NCBI GenBank assembly: GCA_038373885.1
Contig: JAWZYV010011610.1
Coordinates: 496,001 to 560,000 of the forward strand
Direction: 5' to 3'
Length of the DNA: 64,000 bases
From: Cheiracanthium punctorium
Lineage: Eukaryota; Arthropoda; Arachnida; Araneae; Cheiracanthiidae
Part shown: positions 57,450 to 64,000 of the stretch, piece after piece
Layout of the letters: every line of letters starts with the position of its first letter
Numbering within the stretch: position 1 is the stretch's first letter
The notes under the pieces: generated by a model
Database searches by the model: none
What the model saw: only the letters and a program-made list of their open reading frames with translations
Told to the model about the DNA's origin: nothing
Translations under genes and position numbers: made by a program

Positions 57450-57761
57450 ATGGACACTTCCTGGATTCTAAGTAATTATCATGAATTACCGATGATTCTT
57501 ACTGGAGATTTTAATGCTAATTTTCGCTCTCAAGAATCTCAGCCGTTAGTTGATTTATTAAAAGAAAAATTTGATCTAACTATGAATACTTCTCGACTTC
57601 AGTCAGCAACGCGTTTCGGTATAACGATAGATGCTGTATTTTCAAGAAAATTACCAAATTTAGAGAGTAAAATTTATGTTTCACATTATAGTTACCACAA
57701 ACCTATAATTTCATACATAAAGAATTACGATGACATTCAAGTACCTATTTCCAATGAATAA
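57450..57761 (+). pseudogene. Endonuclease/exonuclease/phosphatase-like domain, C-terminal half
   Basis: The frame reads Pro-Met-Ile-Leu-Thr-Gly-Asp-Phe-Asn-Ala-Asn-Phe, then Asp-Leu-Leu-Lys, Thr-Ile-Asp-Ala-Val-Phe-Ser-Arg and Ser-His-Tyr-Ser-Tyr-His-Lys-Pro-Ile, and stops at 103 codons. GDFN (catalytic Asp/Asn), the D-A-V-F strand and the final SYH-KP (catalytic His) are the C-terminal half of the EEP fold. EEP domains of this shape are found in transposons such as Helentrons and LINEs. The N-terminal half with the metal-binding Glu is absent upstream. I infer a transposon relic; a multi-exon host gene is not excluded. Confidence 0.55.
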
Positions 57762-57940
57762 TATGATATGAATAATCTTTGTAATGTACACGAATAATAA
57801 ATATAATTAAATTATAATATGATATTTATTTTAAGTTAAAGTTTAATCATTTTCAGTGATATGTGTCGTAAACGTCAAAGAAGTTTTACTTCAATCGCAA
57901 TCAAGATTATTTTTTACGGTTAATATGTATCTTGGACAGC

Positions 57941-58083
57941 CGAGGGGGGTGTGGTGGCTAACGAATCATTCTATCCTAATTCTCTGCTTCTTCATAGCGG
58001 TAGCATTGACCGTCAGTTTGGGGCATAATAAAATATTCAATATCTTCCGGCCGTTGTAGTGTCGACGGCCCATCGGCAAGTTC
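57941..58083 (+). repeat. tRNA-like SINE, family S2, truncated
   Basis: GTGTGGTGGCTAACGAATCA followed by TTCTATCC ... CTTCATAGCGGTAGCATTGACC matches the head and body of the copy at 63143-63340. It ends where the T run of the next SINE begins. Confidence 0.45.
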
Positions 58084-58195
58084 TTTTTTTTTTTTTTTTT
58101 TTTTAAAGTTAACGTCTATGCCAAGACGGGATTCGAGCCCAGACCCAAGGCGCGATAGAATGGTTCTGAAGCCTTGCACCACCTGGGCAGCTGTC
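58084..58195 (-). repeat. tRNA-derived SINE, family S2, minus strand with poly(A) tail
   Basis: Reverse-complemented: GGTGCAAGGCTTCAGAACCA ... CTTGGGTCTGG then the B box GCTCGAATCCC, a short body and a run of about 20 A. Head-to-tail this is a complete short SINE of about 110 bases facing the one before it. Confidence 0.6.
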
Positions 58196-58199
58196 CGTT

Positions 58200-58367
58200 C
58201 AAGGACGGATTAAAGGGAGGTGGCGGAGAGGGCGACCGCCTCCCCACGAAAAAAATGAAATTAAAGTAAAAGATCCTATTTAACTTCCATAAAATGGATG
58301 TATATGTCAATCTTCTAACTAACCGCCGCCCCCTCCCCTGACAAACTTGCATTAATCCGTCACTGTG
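58200..58367. mobile_element. MITE, 168 bp (GGATTAA / TTAATCC ends), copy 1
   Basis: AGGACGGATTAAAGG at the left and TTAATCCGTCACTGTG at the right. The copy at 60904-61060 shares ends and layout. Confidence 0.5.
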
Positions 58368-58448
58368 TGCGTTATTTAAAAAAAAGAAGAAATTGTCTTG
58401 GCGTTCACAAAGCACACAACAACAATTAAAAAAATGAAGTTTATCATA

Positions 58449-58526
58449 CCTTACTAGCAATTTTGCTCGGGCTACCACTGGCCACGCAGCCAGCCGATGA
58501 CGGGCCGAGCAAAATTGCTAGTAGGG
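58449..58526. mobile_element. Tiny 78-bp MITE flanked by TA
   Basis: CCTTACTAGCAATTTTGCTC and its near-perfect reverse complement GAGCAAAATTGCTAGTAGGG form arms of over 20 bases around about 30 bases. TA flanks both sides, as for Tc1/mariner-type elements. The same end appears at 22678. Confidence 0.65.
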
Positions 58527-58971
58527 TAAACGCCATTAATTAATTTTTCGGGTTTAAATGAAATTAAATTCATTTAAATGAAATCTGGTCTCATATTGGC
58601 AGATGTCTGGTCTCATTTTTCTGTGCTACAATTTAATCTTTTTTTTCGATTTTCCTCTTCATTGTTTTATTTTGATTAGCATCTAATTTTCCCTCCTCTC
58701 TTTTCAAACTTATAGTGATTCTTTGTGATTTTTTTTCTAATTTCTAAACAATTGACTTCGGATTTTTCTAATTAAAAACACAATTATTACTTTTCTGTAC
58801 TTATACATTGACATAGCTATTTTACGTCATTTGTAGTTAATATTATGTGCAATATTCATTTACCTCTATCAAATCATTTGAACTTGAGAAGTTATATTTG
58901 TTTAGAGCTCTGAATATTGTTATTGCGCATGAATCGATATTACATGCAAGAAATGGCCCGCAATCAGGGAC

Positions 58972-59095
58972 GGACTGACACGGTAAGCAAGGTAAGCATC
59001 GCATCGGGGCGCCATGTCGAATTCGGAAACTGAGAAAAACTTGAAAAATATACTCCGTTATTACGTTTGCAGGGGGGCGCTCCTGTCCACAATTA
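58972..59095 (+). repeat. Short interspersed repeat RS, copy 2
   Basis: GACTGACACGGTAAGCAAGG ... CGTTTGCAGGGGGGCGC follows the order of 9325-9475. Confidence 0.45.
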
Positions 59096-59128
59096 ATGTT
59101 ATGTATTTAAAAACATGGGATATACAGG

Positions 59129-59512
59129 ACAGCTGGCGACAGCTGGCTGTGCCGGCACAGCCAGCTGTCGCCAAAAAAGGGTCTCTAGATTTGTGGCACG
59201 CGATGAACGTTTCGATCGTCTGCAATCTTGCTGGTAGTTATGTCGAGCGATGGCAAAGGCTGCCCTTTTCTCCAATCTATCCAGCTGATCTCGCATTCTT
59301 CCATTTTTCAACAGATGTCAATGCTGTTAAAAAGAATCGTGAAAATTTTTGTTACGGGAAATGAAGTGCTATAAAAAGTAAAGGATTCCCGTGGAGCTAT
59401 GTCACCCGCAACTCTTTTTATAGAAATCAAATCTATTCTTCGTGACTGGCAACAGTCAAAACGTCAGAGTTTGGTGTTCCCAGAGCGGGAACACTGCGCG
59501 TTAAAGGGTTAA
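59129..59512 (+). mobile_element. piggyBac-type foldback MITE, copy I (hairpin half)
   Basis: Begins in the central palindrome (GGCGACAGCTGGCTGTGCC and its mirror) and ends GTGTTCCC-AGAGC-GGGAACAC, TGCGCGTTAAAGGGTTAA. The second arm stops about 20 bases past the palindrome centre. Confidence 0.75.
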
Positions 59513-59929
59513 TAATGTATGGTATTGGGGTATTTAATGTCACATTTTGCTCTTACTATGGCGTTTCTGATCAAATGGCTTAAATGTCATTTTAAAGGAA
59601 CACTGTTATAAAGAACAAAATATTCAATAGATATCCAAAAGAAACCACCCCAACAGAGATACGATTCACATTTACCTATTCACTGCATAACGTCATTTCT
59701 CCTTCGCACAGCTCCTTCAGTAAGTTTTAGTGGGTTTATTACCTGAACTGCTAGTGAAATAATATGCAGTTGGGAAAGCCTCAGAAAAAAGCTTGTCCTT
59801 GAGTATCTAAGATTTTCTTTTTTTCTTTCCTGCTGGCCTCTTGGGATCTCTCTTACCTTTCTATCCTATCAACATTTCCCCTTTTTTTCTTCTTCTTTAC
59901 ATTGAGGTGAATGAATCACCGTTACCAAA

Positions 59930-60334
59930 ATGGAATCACTGTTATGGTTAAAATCTGTCCGCTCTTTTTTTTTTTTTTCCCTTATGGTGATCGTATTAGC
60001 AAGACAAGCACCGGAAGTTAAGAGGCAAGAGGATGTTTACGCGGGGGCCCAGGGGTCGTCGTTCTCGAAATACACCTCATTTTTAGAAACTTTCAGTGGG
60101 AGGAAAGTTGTAAAGCATCAACAAAGTATAGAACTTTGTGTAACAAACCTTCTGCGGAAGTTCTTGTCACTAAGTAGCCGAATGGCAATTAAAAGGGTTT
60201 CTTTTAAAAAAGAGGTTTACTTTTTAGATTGCCTGTTCGATAGATCTGATATCGAGAAGACTTTTCAAGCCCATAGGAGTCAAGGTAGATTATCTGTTGA
60301 GTTCATCAAACTTTTGGATGGTATACAGCCTTAG
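59930..60334 (+). CDS. Unrecognised ORF, 134 codons
   Basis: This is among the longest ATG frames not overlapping a known element. The ATG has a good context (CAAAATGG). The start, with a Phe-rich stretch encoded by a T run (Phe-Phe-Phe-Phe-Ser-Leu-Met-Val-Ile-Val-Leu-Ala), could be a signal peptide or membrane anchor. The remainder is basic with two or three cysteines and matches no family I know. The T run and lack of splice signals argue for caution; a chance ORF is quite possible. Confidence 0.2.
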   Translation: MESLLWLKSVRSFFFFSLMVIVLARQAPEVKRQEDVYAGAQGSSFSKYTSFLETFSGRKVVKHQQSIELCVTNLLRKFLSLSSRMAIKRVSFKKEVYFLDCLFDRSDIEKTFQAHRSQGRLSVEFIKLLDGIQP

Positions 60335-60389
60335 ACCAGTAATGACATACACGCCGGTTTGCCACCGGTGCGTGTAATTCAAGCACAAT

Positions 60390-60540
60390 GCTGGGTCCCA
60401 GCGGAGTATTCAAAGACCAATTCTGAGAAGCAACAACCTTCATAGAAGAAGGGTCGACTTCGCTGCTTCTTTTAAATGATGAAAGCGGGTTCAACGGGGC
60501 TTCAAAATTAAAAATGAACAGGTTAAAAAAAGAGGAGAGT
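60390..60540. repeat. Single arm of the foldback family of 53785-54050
   Basis: AGCGGAGTATTCAAAGACCA, TTCTGAGAAGCAACAAC and GAACAGGTTAAA occur in the same order as in the intron foldback. Confidence 0.4.
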
Positions 60541-60903
60541 GACTCCTGTTTGATAATATACTTCGTCCTACTTATCGTCCCTCCACTGAAAATTTTCTGT
60601 ATTCGTGAACGTTCACTAGTTTTACATCATTATTCATGTCGCAGTTTTTCCAAGTTCAGCGCCTTTAAGTAAACATTTCTGATTTTTTTTTTTTCTAAGC
60701 ACACCTCTTCCTGTATATCCCATACAATATACTGAAGTTGATACCAAGCCGCTCATACGTTCTAGGCCATAATGGAACCTCCGAAAGTTAGACATTTGCG
60801 GCTCCCAGAAAAAGTATCCAATTTACGGAGGTGTATTTAAATATTACGAAGCAATATGTTCCTCAGGAAACTGTCAAACTTTGGGAGGTGTCCAGCCAGA
60901 GTC

Positions 60904-61060
60904 GGATTAATGAAATTTGGTGGGTGGGGCGGCTATTGAAATTTATGTCCATTTTATGGAAATAAAATAGGATCTCTTATATTTTTCATAAAATGTCTTT
61001 TGTCTCTGAGGCGGGGACGATCATCCCCTCGCATTCCCCCCCTTTAATCCGTCAGTGTAT
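60904..61060. mobile_element. MITE (GGATTAA / TTAATCC ends), copy 2
   Basis: GAGTCGGATTAATGA at the left and TTTAATCCGTCAGTG at the right, with the GGTGGGTGGGGCGGC / GAGGCGGGGACG sub-ends of copy 1. Confidence 0.5.
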
Positions 61061-62039
61061 CCAATTCCTCCGTGTATCCGTCAGTGTATCCAGGTGTTCA
61101 AGTTGGGAGGTTCTAAAAAACTAGGTAGACTATTCGTAGGTGTTTCTAACGCTCCTGGCGGAGTCAGAAATCCACAGGACCATATAACTCTTTACCTATA
61201 GATTGATAGTATACTACCTTAATTCCAGCTCTAAAGCTAGATTCTCGTCCATTAGTACAATAATTTCTGGCATCATTTGTACGGATCAAGTGAGCATCTG
61301 AGTAGAGTTCTCGAAATTTCCACCTCGGAAGTGACTTGCCGAATCCTACACAATCAGGAAGTGTTCCAATGAAAAACAAATAAATCAAGAGAGAGAAGGC
61401 ATATGACGGCAGGCCTCTTGTATATTAAGAAGGAAGTCCCTTTTTTTTTGCGAAAGACGTTGTCCTTCAGTAAGAACTGATTGGTAATCAAAGACCTCTC
61501 TCTTTTTCCTCGCTTTTATTTCTTTACTTCTTTACTTCACCTCACATCTCTTTTACAAACGAAGGATTACAATCCCTGAGGAGTCCAATGACAACAGTTC
61601 TGACTGCTCGCAGAACTTTCGGGTACTACCTCAAAATGCTCTTATTACGTTTAATGTCTGTGGGAAAACGTATAAAGATGCATGCAAAATACGGAGTGTT
61701 CTAAAAGTTCCCGTACTGACGGCGCATACAGGTATCGTTTGGATATTTATGTAGCTTAAGCATCTTTGCATCTCTCATGCAATTTACATTGAAAGTATAC
61801 CACGAGGAGAGCAATTCTCTGATTACGTGATGAATTCATTTCACCATGAAGAACAAAATAAAATATAACTTTACTAGACGCCAAGGTGACCAGCTCCGCC
61901 GGCGCATACCTTACTGTTCTTTATACTCAGTGCAGTGTGACTAAATTTCTGCACTCATTTTAACGAAAAGAATGTTTCTTCGTTTAAACAGTATTTGTCA
62001 TTAAATTTATTTAGGTTAGGGTTGCTACACATTTTAAGT
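61061..62039. other. Intergenic DNA
   Basis: No gene or element recognised. Confidence 0.4.
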
Positions 62040-62376
62040 GTCGTCATAAAAGCCGATGTTGAAATAGCACATGGCTAAAATGTGCTTTAGCTCAATGCAT
62101 GGTGGCATTTTTTAGATGGGCGATTATTGCGCCAAGTATAGTAGATTCGATATTTTAAAGCTGTGAAAGAGTCCGAAAGACATTGTATTTTTGTGCATCC
62201 ATTATTGTTATTCTGTAATCCAGCTACTACGTGACGTATGCTTGCTCCATTTGACGTCATTGAACTGTTAATTTCGTTTTTTTAACATGCGTTAATCTTA
62301 TTGCACTATTATTTACATCTAGCTGTTGCCGTTCGCAGCGAGGAAATATCGTCGATTTTGGCACCGTATACGCTAG
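62040..62376 (-). repeat. R4 repeat, copy 2
   Basis: Reverse complement of 9862-10170 in order, from AAGCACATTTTAGCCATGTG to GCCAAAATCGACGATATTTC. Confidence 0.55.
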
Positions 62377-63142
62377 CGTATTACATAAGTACATTTTTTT
62401 TCGCGCACTTTGAGCACGATAAGAACCAAACAATAAAAACTAAAGAATGATGCAATGATAAGCAGATGATGAAATTTAGTATTAAAAAAATATAAATAAA
62501 AATAAATCACTGACAATGAGTTAGTTAAGTTGTACATTACATTTTTTAAAATTCCATTAAAAATTGTTTTTAAAAAATATTTCTTTCTATCTTACTTTAT
62601 TTATTTTTATGAAAGGCTTTCAAATGTAGGACTTCCCCTTTTCCCTTATATATATATACATACATTTTTTTTTCTTGGTGACCATAAAAAGCTATTTTTT
62701 CATTTTTTACAAAATATGTAGTCTTACAGGAAAAGTATGGCATAAAAATCAATTCAATATCATTAGAAAAGTTTTCTATAATTGTAATGATTTAAATAAG
62801 TACAATGCAAAAAATAAAAAATACCAATATTATCACTCCATTAATATTAGGATATGCGATCTAAAATAGCGGCCAAAAATGTTTAAAGATTTAGTGTTAA
62901 AGTTGAAAAAGATCATTAAAATGAACTTTTTAAAGAATCTCTTTTCTTGAAAGAAGTTCTACAATTTGAAACGAAATTTACCAGCTTTAAAATTTCTCTA
63001 AAAAATTGGAACGTATTTTATCCAAACTCATTATGAAATATGCGTCACTAAGATGACAGCTATGGGATTTTCATATTGCATGCGGGAAGAAAAAATTATA
63101 TATTTGCCGAGTTTAGTTTAATTAATGGCTTGAAAACGGCCG
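62377..63142. other. Very AT-rich intergenic DNA
   Basis: Homopolymers and a (TA)n run near 62650; no feature recognised. Confidence 0.45.
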
Positions 63143-63340
63143 ATATGGCGGTGCAGTGGCTAAAGAATCATTCTATCACATCTTGGGTCGGGTTTCGATT
63201 CCCCGCTTGAGCTTGGATGGTAACTTGTTCGTCCCTTCATAGGTAGTAACGTTGACCTCCATAATAAAAGGGTCAGTACATCGGACCTTTGTAGTGCCGA
63301 ATGCCTGATTTAAAAAGTGCCAGCTCTTTGAAAACAAAAA
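63143..63340 (+). repeat. tRNA-derived SINE, family S2
   Basis: GGCGGTGCAGTGGCTAAAGA (A-box-like) and GGGTTTCGATTCCCC (B box) about 45 bases on give a tRNA-type RNA polymerase III promoter. The body ACGTTGACCTCCATAATAAA follows. Related to 57941-58083 and 58084-58195. Confidence 0.6.
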
Positions 63341-63557
63341 AGGCCGTACACGAATTACAGAATTACTTTTAGTCCGACGTAATTCTTTTCGTCACAGACT
63401 ACTAAATTATTGAATTTTTTAAGCATTTTTAAACTCGTGATATCAAAATGATGTCTGTCTCATGTAATACCTAACTTGACATAAATTACACGGATATTAA
63501 CTTGTTAGGGTCCCTATGAAAGGACAACTGGTTAAGACCCTATGAACTTGGGACTTT

Positions 63558-63718
63558 CAAGGGCGACCCTAGGATACGTGGCGCCCCCCTGTAAACGTAA
63601 AAAAGGTGTCCATTTTTATGCTTCAAATCTAGTTTTTCTCATTTTTTGAATTTGAAATGACGCCCGTTCGAAGATGGCTCCCCGATGTGATGCTTACCGT
63701 GCCGAGCCACCTCTGGGG
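63558..63718 (-). repeat. Short interspersed repeat RS, copy 3
   Basis: Reverse-complemented it reads AGAGGTGGCTCGGCACGGTA ... GGGGGGCGCCACGTATCCTAGGG, in the order of 9325-9475. Confidence 0.5.
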
Positions 63719-64000
63719 ACTTTATTAAGAAGGCATGGGGTTGAATTTTCGTGATACAATTCCCCTCAATCTGTTTTTAGCACCTCCATCATTTTTCTGT
63801 TGCCGTCATTTGTCAGGGCCCCCGAAAAAGTGTGTTTCAACAATTGTTAGATTTTCTACCATATTGCTAGAGTGAAATTAAAACTTCTTGTGAGCGATTT
63901 ATGTATTGTCAGTTAAGATACATTAGCATACGACGTTGCAGCTTAATTTGAGATTTTAAAGTAAGCGGAGAATTGACTATAACACTTGATGCACAGGACG

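Noticed and set aside
63143..63220. tRNA gene
   Set aside because: A- and B-box-like motifs are present but no cloverleaf can be completed and a SINE body follows; related copies show it is a SINE head.

Overview
The window looks like AT-rich nuclear DNA of an animal. The one recognisable cellular gene has introns, and the rest is a dense mosaic of transposon relics: non-autonomous DNA elements, tRNA-derived SINEs, and mariner, hAT, PIF/Harbinger and pogo fragments. The mariner is of the SETMAR-like type common in arthropods, so an arthropod (possibly an arachnid) is my guess; no single feature proves it. I see no rRNA gene, intact tRNA gene, CRISPR array or long open reading frame.

Cellular gene content is small. 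A two-exon atypical dual-specificity phosphatase (DUSP3/VHR-like, about 181 residues) lies on the minus strand at 53.2-55.6 kb, with an intact active site. Its 1.8-kb intron holds a foldback repeat and an old piggyBac-type element with another element nested in it, and a further piggyBac-like MITE sits about 140 bases upstream. Weaker candidates are a splice-flanked open exon at 20.66-20.84 kb (minus), the C-terminal half of an endonuclease/exonuclease/phosphatase domain at 57.45-57.76 kb, and an unrecognised 134-codon ORF at 59.93-60.33 kb.

Layout. 0-10 kb: a diverged 0.85-kb repeat (family R2), a piggyBac-type foldback half-copy, two hAT MITEs with target duplications, one full foldback copy, a SINE. 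10-23 kb: two more R2 copies, a pogo-like element keeping 28 codons of transposase, a LINE tail, a small piggyBac MITE, an 888-bp hAT element, a mariner end. 23-30 kb: three ~1.8-2.0-kb copies of family R3 (one inverted, two direct), full of CGCCAAATTTGGCG palindromes. 30-43 kb: an internally deleted mariner, more foldback copies (one carrying a nested 109-bp element), a SINE with a 9-bp target duplication. 44-48 kb: a 3.9-kb hAT element with a perfect 8-bp target duplication, itself carrying a 1.3-kb PIF/Harbinger element. 48-53 kb: R2 and R3 copies and a foldback copy that has captured 106 bp from a repeat 0.7 kb away. 53-64 kb: the phosphatase gene, SINEs, small MITEs and a further foldback half-copy.

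The most unusual element is the foldback family with TTAA ends (about ten copies). One end carries a hairpin exactly 14 bases inside the TTAA. Its stem sequence differs between subfamilies, but pairing is kept by compensatory changes. Many copies are half-elements broken at the central palindrome. Coordinates of repeat ends are good to a few bases where target duplications are given and to some tens of bases elsewhere.
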